A DNA stretch of 64,000 nt from Paenalcaligenes sp021793095 (lineage in GTDB: Bacteria > Pseudomonadota > Gammaproteobacteria > Burkholderiales > Burkholderiaceae_B), in the NCBI GenBank assembly GCA_027317645.1, contig DAHVQS010000001.1:1-64000 (forward strand), given 5' to 3'. How positions within the stretch are numbered: the stretch's first letter is position 1; each line of letters begins with the position of its first letter. The notes under the pieces were generated by a model that worked only from the letters and a program-made list of their open reading frames with translations, did no database searches and had not been told where the DNA came from. This document shows positions 17,557 through 25,046 of the stretch, piece after piece. The position numbers and the translations under genes are program-made.

Positions 17557-17591
17557 TGCACACAGCCCATCATCGGATGGTGCTGTGTGCA
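17557..17591 (+). terminator. Strong hairpin after ftsZ, probable end of the dcw operon
   Basis: A 10-bp perfect stem (17557-17566 with 17582-17591) is extended by 5 further pairs (17567-17571 with 17576-17580), with a 4-base loop and one bulged T. It starts 20 bases after the ftsZ stop. The downstream sequence is AT-rich but lacks an uninterrupted T run, so termination may be partial or the hairpin may stabilise the mRNA end. Confidence 0.6.
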
Positions 17592-17677
17592 CTGTAAATT
17601 TGTGTTTGTTAACAACGGGTTCATGAAAAAAAGAGTACACTATGGGGTGTTTAGAATAATGCATTAAAAGTACGGAT

Positions 17678-18601
17678 ATGTTAAAGCAGCGAACGATAGC
17701 CCAGACCATTAGCACTAAGGGCATAGGATTACATTCGGGACGCTTGGTCGAGCTCACACTTCGTCCAGCCGCACCCAATACAGGCATTGTGTTTCACCGT
17801 GTAGATTTAGACCCGGTGGTGACGATTCCTGCGGATGCGTTTTCCGTAGGGGGCACCATGATGGCCTCTGTCTTGCAAAAAGGCGATGTGATGATATCCA
17901 CGGTTGAGCATCTGATGTCTGCTTTGGCAGGTCTCGGGATTGACAACATACATGTCGATCTCACCGCCCAAGAGGTTCCTATTATGGATGGCAGTGCGGG
18001 TACCTTTGTGTACTTATTGCGTGCTGCAGGTATCCAAGAGCAATCGGCTGCTAAAAAGTTTCTGCGTGTGCTCAAGCCCATCCAGGTCGAAGAGGGCACG
18101 GGCGATGACAAAAAGTGGGCACGACTCGAGCCCTATGAAGGCTACGCCTTACAGTTTTCTATTGATTTTCAGCACCCAGCAATCAAGGCGACCGCTAATT
18201 TTGCTGAGGTTGATTTTGCCAAAGATTCCTATACCAAAACCATTGCACGGGCCCGCACCTTTGGCTTTGCCAGCGATGTCGAGGCCATGCGTGCCGCTGG
18301 ACTGGCCCGTGGTGGCAGCCTAGATAACGCCATTGTGATGGACGAATACCGGGTGCTCAATACAGATGGTTTGCGTTATGACGATGAATTCGTCAAGCAT
18401 AAAATTCTGGATGCGATTGGCGATTTATACCTGATCGGTCATCCTTTATTGGCGCGTTATGTGGCTTGCAAATCAGGCCATGGCCTAAATAATCAGCTGG
18501 CCCGGGCACTACTCCAAGATGAGCAAGCCTGGCAGCTCGTCACCTTTACTGACAAGGACCAAATTGCCCCTGCCTATGCAGGCGAGTGGGGGTTGGCCTA
18601 G
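17678..18601 (+). CDS. lpxC: UDP-3-O-acyl-N-acetylglucosamine deacetylase LpxC
   Basis: LpxC carries out the committed step of lipid A synthesis, a zinc-dependent deacetylation in the cytoplasm. The 307-residue protein is the usual length. Motifs are GIGLHSGRLVELTLRPA (16-32), STVEHLMSALAGLGIDNI with the zinc ligand His78, MDGSAGTFVYLL, and KHKILDAIGDLYLIGHPLL containing the second zinc His and Asp. The gene is separated from ftsZ by 141 bases with a hairpin, so it probably has its own promoter. AT-rich sequence at 17651-17660 resembles a -10 region, but I cannot pair it with a convincing -35. Confidence 0.97.
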   Translation: MLKQRTIAQTISTKGIGLHSGRLVELTLRPAAPNTGIVFHRVDLDPVVTIPADAFSVGGTMMASVLQKGDVMISTVEHLMSALAGLGIDNIHVDLTAQEVPIMDGSAGTFVYLLRAAGIQEQSAAKKFLRVLKPIQVEEGTGDDKKWARLEPYEGYALQFSIDFQHPAIKATANFAEVDFAKDSYTKTIARARTFGFASDVEAMRAAGLARGGSLDNAIVMDEYRVLNTDGLRYDDEFVKHKILDAIGDLYLIGHPLLARYVACKSGHGLNNQLARALLQDEQAWQLVTFTDKDQIAPAYAGEWGLA

Positions 18602-18612
18602 TCATAGACGGT

Positions 18613-19098
18613 CTATCCCTTTCCCGAATGCTTCTCAAGGAGCTGCGCGACGGCCTGTGCCAAAGGCCCCTCGGGCAGCTCTTTTTTTAAGGATAAAAAG
18701 GCATCTGCTGCCGCCGGACTCAGCCTCTTGGGCTGAGCGCTAACGGTATAGGGGGCTGGCGGCAAGTTGGATTGATGCGGCTGTACCCGTATTTGGATAC
18801 GTTGTACAGGCCACTGGCCCTGTTGCAAGCCCTGGTGAATGCGTACGGTGAGCTGTTTAATGCGCGTCGCAAATTGGCCACTGGGCACCCCCAGTACCAA
18901 GACACCCTGCTCAAATTGCAAGACGCGACAGCCCGTACGCAAAGGGGCAGGGAGTAATGCCTGCACCGCATGCTCTAAATCCATCAATTGCTGGGCATGC
19001 TGAAATAACGCCTGATGTCGCGTCGGCTGTGATAACCATTTCAGAGGGTGTGCTGCATTGGGTCTTTGATTTTTGTCGCGACTGGGGTAGTCTTTCAT
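18613..19098 (-). CDS. DciA-like DUF721 protein
   Basis: The 161-residue protein matches the small DUF721 family in context and pattern. It has a short N-terminal helix region (LFQHAQQLMDLEHAVQALLP), a central strand-rich block with the hallmark VLQFEQGVLVLGVPSGQFATRIKQL, and a basic, proline-rich tail. DUF721 includes DciA, the ancestral loader that brings the replicative helicase to DNA in bacteria lacking DnaC/DnaI-type loaders. In beta-proteobacteria it commonly lies between lpxC and secA, as here. It is convergent with lpxC with an 11-base gap. No good Shine-Dalgarno is visible before the ATG, so the exact start is uncertain. Confidence 0.72.
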   Translation of the reverse strand: MKDYPSRDKNQRPNAAHPLKWLSQPTRHQALFQHAQQLMDLEHAVQALLPAPLRTGCRVLQFEQGVLVLGVPSGQFATRIKQLTVRIHQGLQQGQWPVQRIQIRVQPHQSNLPPAPYTVSAQPKRLSPAAADAFLSLKKELPEGPLAQAVAQLLEKHSGKG

Positions 19099-19212
19099 GG
19101 TTGGGGTCTAGCAATAATATGAATTGTGGGTGTATCGTGGGTTGAGTTAGGGTATCAATCACCGCCCTAATTAATCGGGACGCGTACCAGTTTCTGCGTT
19201 ACACTTAACCCT

Positions 19213-19240
19213 TTGTTTATTACCAATAATACAGGATAAT
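19213..19240 (+). promoter_or_regulatory. Candidate secA promoter
   Basis: TTGTTT (19213-19218) and GATAAT (19235-19240), with a 16-base spacer, lie 66 bases before the secA start in the 207-base gap divergent from the DUF721 gene. The -10 matches 5 of 6 positions. No SecM-like leader is visible. Confidence 0.35.
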
Positions 19241-19305
19241 GCCGAATCATTCGCAGCTGCACGGGGTTTTTTATGCGGATGCTTTGAGCATAAGCACATT
19301 ACGAG

Positions 19306-22089
19306 ATGGTTTCTTTGCTACGAAAGTTTTTTGGTAGTCGCAACGATCGATTACTGCGTCAATATCAGCGAATAGTAAATCAAATTAATGCCCTAGAGTC
19401 TGAAATGCAGGCTCTTGACGATGCCAGTTTGCGGGCCAAAACAGATGAGTTTCGTCAACGCCTCGAGGCGGGCGAGACCTTGGATGACTTATTACCCGAG
19501 GCTTTTGCAGTGACGCGCGAGGCCAGTGTGCGTGTATTTGGCATGCGCCATTTTGATGTGCAGCTTTTGGGCGCCATTGCCTTGCACCAAGGCAAAATTG
19601 CCGAGATGCGCACGGGTGAGGGTAAAACCTTGATGGCGACGTTGGCGGTGTATCTCAACGCGTTGCCCGCCAAAGGGGTCCATGTGGTCACCGTTAACGA
19701 TTATCTGGCGCGTAGAGACGCCGAGTGGATGGGCGACCTGTATGAGTTTTTAGGGCTGACAGTGGGTGTTGTGGTTGCCAACCAAGACAATACCGAAAAG
19801 CAGCAGGCCTATGCCGCCGATGTCACCTACGGGACCAACAACGAGTTTGGTTTTGATTATTTGCGTGACAATATGGAATACCGTGCTGAGGATCGTCGCC
19901 AGAGAGGGCTGCACTATTCCATTGTTGACGAGGTAGACTCTATTCTCATTGACGAGGCGCGCACCCCTTTAATTATTTCTGGTGTCGCCGATGACAATAC
20001 CGAGCTCTACAAGGTGATGGATGCTATTCCCCCTCTGATGACGCGTATGGAGCACGAGCCCGTGCCCAACGAGCCTGAGCCCGAGGGGGACTACTGGGTC
20101 GATGAAAAAGCACAACAAGTCCATTTATCCGAGGCAGGGCACGAGCGCGCCGAGCAATTGCTGCGCGAACGCGGCTTATTGCCCGAGGATGCTTCACTGT
20201 ATGATTCCCGTCATATTGGTCTGGTGCATCACTTAATGGCTGCCTTACGTGCGCATAGCCTGTTTTTCCGCGATCAACATTATGTCGTTCAAAATGGCGA
20301 GGTGGTCATTGTGGACGAGTTCACGGGGCGCCTGATGTCCGGGCGCCGCTGGTCTGATGGGCTGCACCAGGCCGTTGAGGCCAAGGAAGGGGTTGAGGTA
20401 CAAAAGGAAAACCAAACGTTGGCTTCCATCACCTTCCAAAATTTCTTCCGCATGTACGACAAGCTTGCAGGGATGACCGGGACTGCCGACACCGAAGCCT
20501 ACGAATTCCAAGAGATTTACGGTCTTGAAACCGTAATTATCCCGACCAACAAGCCCATGATCCGCCAAGATCAAAATGATCAGGTGTTTAAAACGGATCA
20601 GGAAAAACTGGCAGCGATTTTGGCAGACATACGCGACTGCCAAGAGCGGGGCCAGCCTGTTTTGGTCGGTACGACCAGTATTGAAAACTCTGAGTTGCTG
20701 TCACAGTTATTGACCAAGGAAAAACTCAAACACGAGGTGCTGAACGCCAAGCAACATGAGCGTGAAGCACAGATTATTGCCGAGGCAGGCAAACCGGGTC
20801 ATATCACTATCGCCACCAATATGGCTGGCCGCGGGACCGATATTGTGTTGGGGGGTAGCTTGGCCCGTCAAATCGAGTTAATCGAGGCCGATGATTCTTT
20901 ATCCGAGGATCAAAAGGCAGAGAAAATCGCTGAAACCCGTGAAGAGTGGAAAGAAGCCAACGAGGCAGTAAAGGCCGCGGGTGGGTTGCGCATCATCGGT
21001 ACTGAGCGCCACGAGTCGCGCCGCATTGATAATCAGTTGCGTGGCCGTGCAGGACGTCAGGGTGACCCCGGTTCCTCGCGCTTTTACCTGTCTCTGGATG
21101 ATTCTTTGATGCGGATTTTTGCTGGGGATCGGGTACGGGCGATTATGGAGCGCTTGCGTTTGCCCGAGGGCGAACCTATAGAGGCCCGTATGGTGACACG
21201 TTCCATCGAGTCTGCCCAGCGCAAGGTCGAGGCACGCAACTTTGATATTCGTAAGCAGCTCCTCCAGTACGATGATGTGGCCAATGATCAGCGCAAGGTG
21301 ATCTACACCCAGCGCAATGAGGTGCTCGAGTCTGAGTCCGTACGCGATATGGTCATCAATTTACTCGAGGCCTCTATGACCAACGTCTTTCATACCTATG
21401 TGCCCGAAGAAAGTATGGAAGAGCAATGGGATTTGGTCGGCCTAGAAAATGTGCTCCATTCAGAGTATCAGCTTGAGCTTCCGCTGACAGAAATGATCGA
21501 GCAGGATACCTCACTCACTGATGAGGATCTGTTGGATGCCGTGATTCAAAAGGCCAAAGACGCACTAGACGCCAAGATCGAACAGGTGGGCCAAGACAGT
21601 TGGGTACCGTTTGAGCGCGCTATTTTGTTGCAGTCCATAGATACCCAATGGCGCAGTCATCTGCTCGCAATGGATCAATTACGTCAAGGGATTCATTTGC
21701 GTGGTTATGCGCAGCGTGATCCTCGCCAAGAATATAAGCGAGAGGCATTTGAGCTGTTTTCCGAGATGCTGGACCGTATACGCGATGAGGTCGTCAAGGT
21801 GGTACTGACCGTGCGTATCCGCCCGGCCCAAGAAGAGGCGCCCGAGACGCCGGCACAACCAACCTCAGGTGCGGGCATCAATGTGCGTTATCAGCATGCA
21901 GATTATGATAGTGCTTTGGGCCAGCAGGCGGCTAATGAGCCTGCCGCTGCACAAACTGCGGGGGCTGCGGCCGCGGGTGCGGCCTCAGGAGCAGCAGCGG
22001 GTCAGACAGTACCGCGTGTGGGCCGTAATGCCCCTTGTCCATGTGGCAGCGGGAAAAAGTACAAACACTGCCACGGCCGTTTGGCCTAA
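19306..22089 (+). CDS. secA: Preprotein translocase ATPase SecA
   Basis: SecA drives secretory proteins through SecYEG. The 927-residue protein has Walker A GEGKT (104-108), VDEVDSILIDEARTP for Walker B and its surroundings, the preprotein cross-linking domain, and motif IATNMAGRGTDI. IGTERHESRRIDNQLRGRAG forms the second helicase domain. After the helical scaffold and an Ala-rich linker, the C-terminal zinc site is intact: CPCGSGKKYKHCHG with Cys911, Cys913, Cys922 and His923, the binding tail for SecB and lipids. Length matches the beta-proteobacterial norm. The stop codon overlaps the convergent neighbour by 4 bases. Confidence 0.98.
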   Translation: MVSLLRKFFGSRNDRLLRQYQRIVNQINALESEMQALDDASLRAKTDEFRQRLEAGETLDDLLPEAFAVTREASVRVFGMRHFDVQLLGAIALHQGKIAEMRTGEGKTLMATLAVYLNALPAKGVHVVTVNDYLARRDAEWMGDLYEFLGLTVGVVVANQDNTEKQQAYAADVTYGTNNEFGFDYLRDNMEYRAEDRRQRGLHYSIVDEVDSILIDEARTPLIISGVADDNTELYKVMDAIPPLMTRMEHEPVPNEPEPEGDYWVDEKAQQVHLSEAGHERAEQLLRERGLLPEDASLYDSRHIGLVHHLMAALRAHSLFFRDQHYVVQNGEVVIVDEFTGRLMSGRRWSDGLHQAVEAKEGVEVQKENQTLASITFQNFFRMYDKLAGMTGTADTEAYEFQEIYGLETVIIPTNKPMIRQDQNDQVFKTDQEKLAAILADIRDCQERGQPVLVGTTSIENSELLSQLLTKEKLKHEVLNAKQHEREAQIIAEAGKPGHITIATNMAGRGTDIVLGGSLARQIELIEADDSLSEDQKAEKIAETREEWKEANEAVKAAGGLRIIGTERHESRRIDNQLRGRAGRQGDPGSSRFYLSLDDSLMRIFAGDRVRAIMERLRLPEGEPIEARMVTRSIESAQRKVEARNFDIRKQLLQYDDVANDQRKVIYTQRNEVLESESVRDMVINLLEASMTNVFHTYVPEESMEEQWDLVGLENVLHSEYQLELPLTEMIEQDTSLTDEDLLDAVIQKAKDALDAKIEQVGQDSWVPFERAILLQSIDTQWRSHLLAMDQLRQGIHLRGYAQRDPRQEYKREAFELFSEMLDRIRDEVVKVVLTVRIRPAQEEAPETPAQPTSGAGINVRYQHADYDSALGQQAANEPAAAQTAGAAAAGAASGAAAGQTVPRVGRNAPCPCGSGKKYKHCHGRLA

Positions 22090-22964
22090 TCGGTCTGGGT
22101 CCAACTGGGGGTGGGCCCTTGACGGGTGGTGAGGTACGGGGCAAAAAACTCACGATGCAAGGCTTTGGCCAGCTTGGGCGGGGCACAATAAATATCCCCC
22201 GAAGCAGGCCAAGGCTCGAGATGATAGAGGTCTTGGCATAGTGCGCCAGCCTCTCTTGCGATGAGTGTGCCCGCCGCCACATCCCAGGGGGCCAGCCCCA
22301 TTTCCCAATACCCATCAAAACGCCCGCTGGCGACCCAGGCCAAGTCAAGCGCCGCCGCACCGAGGCGACGGATCCCGCGGGTTTTTTGTATGACCTCTAG
22401 CATCATAGGGGTGTATTGCTCAGCAAAGCTAAAATCTCTAAAGGGAAAACCCGTCGACAAAAGCGCTTCAGCACTGTTTTCAGTTTGGCTGCAGTGGATG
22501 CGTGATTCATTGAGCCAGGCGCCTTGGCCATAGCAGGCCGTGAACCATTCATTACGGTTGGGGTCATACACCAGCCCCACGACGGGCTCAGTAAAGGCGG
22601 TGACGTGGCCGCTGTCTAGTTTTTTGTTCTTTTTTGCAACCAAGGCAATAGAAATCACATAAAAGGGCAGGCCGTGCAAAAAATTGGTGGTCCCATCTAG
22701 AGGATCAATCACCCAAAATGCTGGGCCCTCGGCAGTGCCGCCAGACTCCTCACCTACGATGCCATAGTCGGGGGTGGCCTGTCGGAGTACCTGGATGATG
22801 GCCTGCTCGGCCTCGCGATCAGCCTGCGAAACCAAATCATTATGCTGTTTGAAATCAATGGTTAATTCTTTTCTATGCTGTGCATAGTACTGTAAGATAG
22901 GTGCCGCCTCTTGTGCTGCTTTGATTGCAGCATCCAGCGCAGATTGCATATTGATTTCAGCCAT
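22086..22964 (-). CDS. suhB: Inositol monophosphatase family protein (SuhB-like)
   Basis: Members dephosphorylate inositol-1-phosphate and related substrates using Mg or Li-sensitive metal sites. E. coli SuhB also binds RNA polymerase and assists rRNA transcription and folding. The 292-residue protein has all metal-site motifs: GEESGG (first Glu), the signature WVIDPLDGTTNFLHG, and GAAALDLAWVASGRFDGYWE plus LAPWDVAAGTLIAREAGA. It is about 25 residues longer than E. coli SuhB at the C-terminus. Convergent with secA, with stop codons overlapping. Divergent from mnmC across a 102-base gap with an 11-bp inverted repeat. Family is certain; the SuhB name is inferred. Confidence 0.85.
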   Translation of the reverse strand: MAEINMQSALDAAIKAAQEAAPILQYYAQHRKELTIDFKQHNDLVSQADREAEQAIIQVLRQATPDYGIVGEESGGTAEGPAFWVIDPLDGTTNFLHGLPFYVISIALVAKKNKKLDSGHVTAFTEPVVGLVYDPNRNEWFTACYGQGAWLNESRIHCSQTENSAEALLSTGFPFRDFSFAEQYTPMMLEVIQKTRGIRRLGAAALDLAWVASGRFDGYWEMGLAPWDVAAGTLIAREAGALCQDLYHLEPWPASGDIYCAPPKLAKALHREFFAPYLTTRQGPTPSWTQTD

Positions 22965-22997
22965 CGATTTATCCTTGATATAAACCTACAAAAAAAC

Positions 22998-23046
22998 AAA
23001 AAGCACATTCGCTGGCTCCTTTTTTAACATAGATTATGTGCTTTTT
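22998..23046. repeat. Perfect 11-bp inverted repeat between suhB-like gene and mnmC
   Basis: AAAAAGCACAT at 22998-23008 is exactly complementary to ATGTGCTTTTT at 23036-23046, with 27 bases between. It fills the centre of the 102-base divergent intergenic region. As RNA it would form an A-rich/U-rich stem readable from either strand. It could be an operator for a dimeric regulator of both genes, or an attenuator-like hairpin early in each transcript. Confidence 0.6.
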
Positions 23047-23066
23047 CAGTGGACTAAAAACCGCTT

Positions 23067-24950
23067 ATGTACGAGCCTCTAGTACCTGCACAACCAACTG
23101 TCAATGAGCACGGCGTGGCCGAGCACCCTGAGTATGGTGACGTCTATCACTCCTTATCAGGGGCCATGGGGCAGGCGGATTATGTTTTTTTAAATGGCAA
23201 TGGATTGCCCGATCGCTGGCGAGGGCGTCGGCAGTTTACTATCTGCGAAACCGGATTTGGTTTGGGCAATAATTTTCTGACGACCTGGCGACGCTGGAAA
23301 CAAGATGAACAACGCAGTGCAAAATTGCATTTTGTGTCTTTTGAGGCGCACCCCCTATATCGGGCTGATTTAAAACGGCTGCTCCAGTCAACGGCGCCTG
23401 AATTACAACCTCTGGCCCAGGCGTTGCTTGAGCAATGGCCTGACTTATTGCCAGGGGTGCATCGCCTTGAGTTTGAACAAGGGGCAGTGACCCTGACGCT
23501 GATTTTCGGACGGATAGAAAAAACAGCGGCCCAGGTTGAGGTGAATGCGGATGCTTTCTTTTTGGATGGTTTTTCTCCGCGCTTGAATCCCGCGATGTGG
23601 ACGCCATTTGTATTCAGCCAGCTCGTGCGGATGGCTGCACCGGGTGCGACACTGGCCACATGGTGCACTGCCGGAGCCGTGCGCCGTGCGCTGCAAAATG
23701 CCGGATTTATGCTGCAGAAACGTCCTGGTTTTGCTTTTAAGCGTGAGATGCTGATGGGTACCCTACGTTCCCACTTGGGCCGCGGCTTTACCGTGCAACC
23801 GCCTCGTGAGGTGGCTGTGGTGGGGGCGGGGATTGTCGGTGCAACTATTGCTCATGCCTTGGCCCAGAGAGGCCTCCACGTGCGCATTTATGATCCTGTT
23901 TTTGGGCCATACGATACGCCGGCTCAATGGGATTTAGGGGCGCGTCACGCGGGTCACGATGCTGTTGCCATGGTGCCATTGCTGGCGCGTCAAGACCCGC
24001 CGCGTGCTCGTTTGAGTCGGTTGGGCATTGCATTGGCCTCTAGACGTTGGCAGGCTTGGCTGGGAAAAGCTTGGTTTGCTGGGCCGGCCGTAACAGCAGC
24101 TAAGAGTGCTGACGATGCGCGCTTTTTGCAACAAACATTAGAACTTCTGGACTTTGATCCCCATTGGGTGGGTTGGCAGGCTCCTGACAGTGCGGTTGAG
24201 CCCCTTCAGGGGCGGATCTCATCCAGCGCTGCGGTCGTGCGGCCGCCTTTTGGTGGACTTTTGTTTCATCATGCCTTTACGGTGCGGCCCGCCGTTTTGA
24301 TCAGACAGCTACTGACCACAGCGAATATTACCCCTGTTTGTGCGCCAGTCACCGCCCTGCAAACACAGACCCAAGGGTGGCAGGTAATCACTGCGGCCGG
24401 TGTGGACTCGGTAGATGCAGTGGTATTGGCCAATGCCGGAGGGGCGCAGGCGCTACTGCAGCCGTGGATAGATGCGCAGCGTCACCCACGATTTAGTTCG
24501 GCGGGTCGGGTACAGGGGCAGGTGGGCCGTTATGCCGCTGGTGACAGCCGTTGGCCCAGCGACGTGATCATGAATGGCCCTGGCTATATTTTGAATGATC
24601 GCCAGGGTCAATTGGTCTTGGGCAGTACCTATGACCGTACAGAGCAGCCTTTGTGCTGGTCTGCTGCGCGCCAAACCACGATTGAACAGCGTTTAGCCCC
24701 ATTTTTAGGATCGCATATGCCCACCTCCCCAGCGACAGGCGGCTGGGTGGGCGAGCGGTTGGCGTTGCGCGATCATCGGCCAGTCATTGATCAGGTAGTG
24801 CCCCATGGCAGAGGCGCTTGGCTGGCAACGGCCATGGGCTCGCATGGGTTTAGTTGGGCAGCCGTCGCTGCAGAGCAAATAGCGGCACAGCTGTGTCATG
24901 AACCGGCGGTGCTGACCCTCGATTTAAAGCGTTCCGTTGCCTTGCGCTAA
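23067..24950 (+). CDS. mnmC: Bifunctional tRNA-modifying enzyme MnmC
   Basis: MnmC completes 5-methylaminomethyl-2-thiouridine at the wobble base of tRNAs for Lys, Glu and Gln. Its FAD domain removes the carboxymethyl group and its SAM domain methylates. Here the methyltransferase domain comes first (about 1-240): QADYVFLNGNGLP, ICETGFGLGNNFL, VNADAFFLDGFSPRLNPAMW. The FAD domain follows with VAVVGAGIVGATIAHALAQRG (about 250-270), GSTYDRTE, and TAMGSHGFSWA near the end. At 627 residues it is full length. The FAD-domain segment that reads SGN..G...P in E. coli is more divergent here (ARHAGHDAVAMVPLLARQD). The tRNA-Lys(UUU) gene downstream encodes one of its likely substrates. Confidence 0.95.
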   Translation: MYEPLVPAQPTVNEHGVAEHPEYGDVYHSLSGAMGQADYVFLNGNGLPDRWRGRRQFTICETGFGLGNNFLTTWRRWKQDEQRSAKLHFVSFEAHPLYRADLKRLLQSTAPELQPLAQALLEQWPDLLPGVHRLEFEQGAVTLTLIFGRIEKTAAQVEVNADAFFLDGFSPRLNPAMWTPFVFSQLVRMAAPGATLATWCTAGAVRRALQNAGFMLQKRPGFAFKREMLMGTLRSHLGRGFTVQPPREVAVVGAGIVGATIAHALAQRGLHVRIYDPVFGPYDTPAQWDLGARHAGHDAVAMVPLLARQDPPRARLSRLGIALASRRWQAWLGKAWFAGPAVTAAKSADDARFLQQTLELLDFDPHWVGWQAPDSAVEPLQGRISSSAAVVRPPFGGLLFHHAFTVRPAVLIRQLLTTANITPVCAPVTALQTQTQGWQVITAAGVDSVDAVVLANAGGAQALLQPWIDAQRHPRFSSAGRVQGQVGRYAAGDSRWPSDVIMNGPGYILNDRQGQLVLGSTYDRTEQPLCWSAARQTTIEQRLAPFLGSHMPTSPATGGWVGERLALRDHRPVIDQVVPHGRGAWLATAMGSHGFSWAAVAAEQIAAQLCHEPAVLTLDLKRSVALR

Positions 24951-24957
24951 TAAAGGT

Positions 24958-24963
24958 TATAAT
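24958..24963 (+). promoter_or_regulatory. Perfect TATAAT -10 hexamer before the GH31 gene
   Basis: A consensus TATAAT lies 8 bases after the mnmC stop and 84 bases before the next start. No convincing -35 hexamer exists at 16-18 bases upstream; TTGCCT at 24937 is too close (15). Tentative. Confidence 0.3.
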
Positions 24964-25046
24964 AGATAGGTATTTCTATAGCTTTAGCATTTTCTACGTT
25001 TTTCTCTCATCTTTCATTTTTTGGGCAAGGCCCTGGGGAATACACA

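Noticed and set aside
16541..17563. 340-codon frame antisense to ftsZ
   Set aside because: It mirrors the ftsZ coding frame; the absence of stops follows from codon bias of ftsZ. No Shine-Dalgarno and no protein-like motifs.
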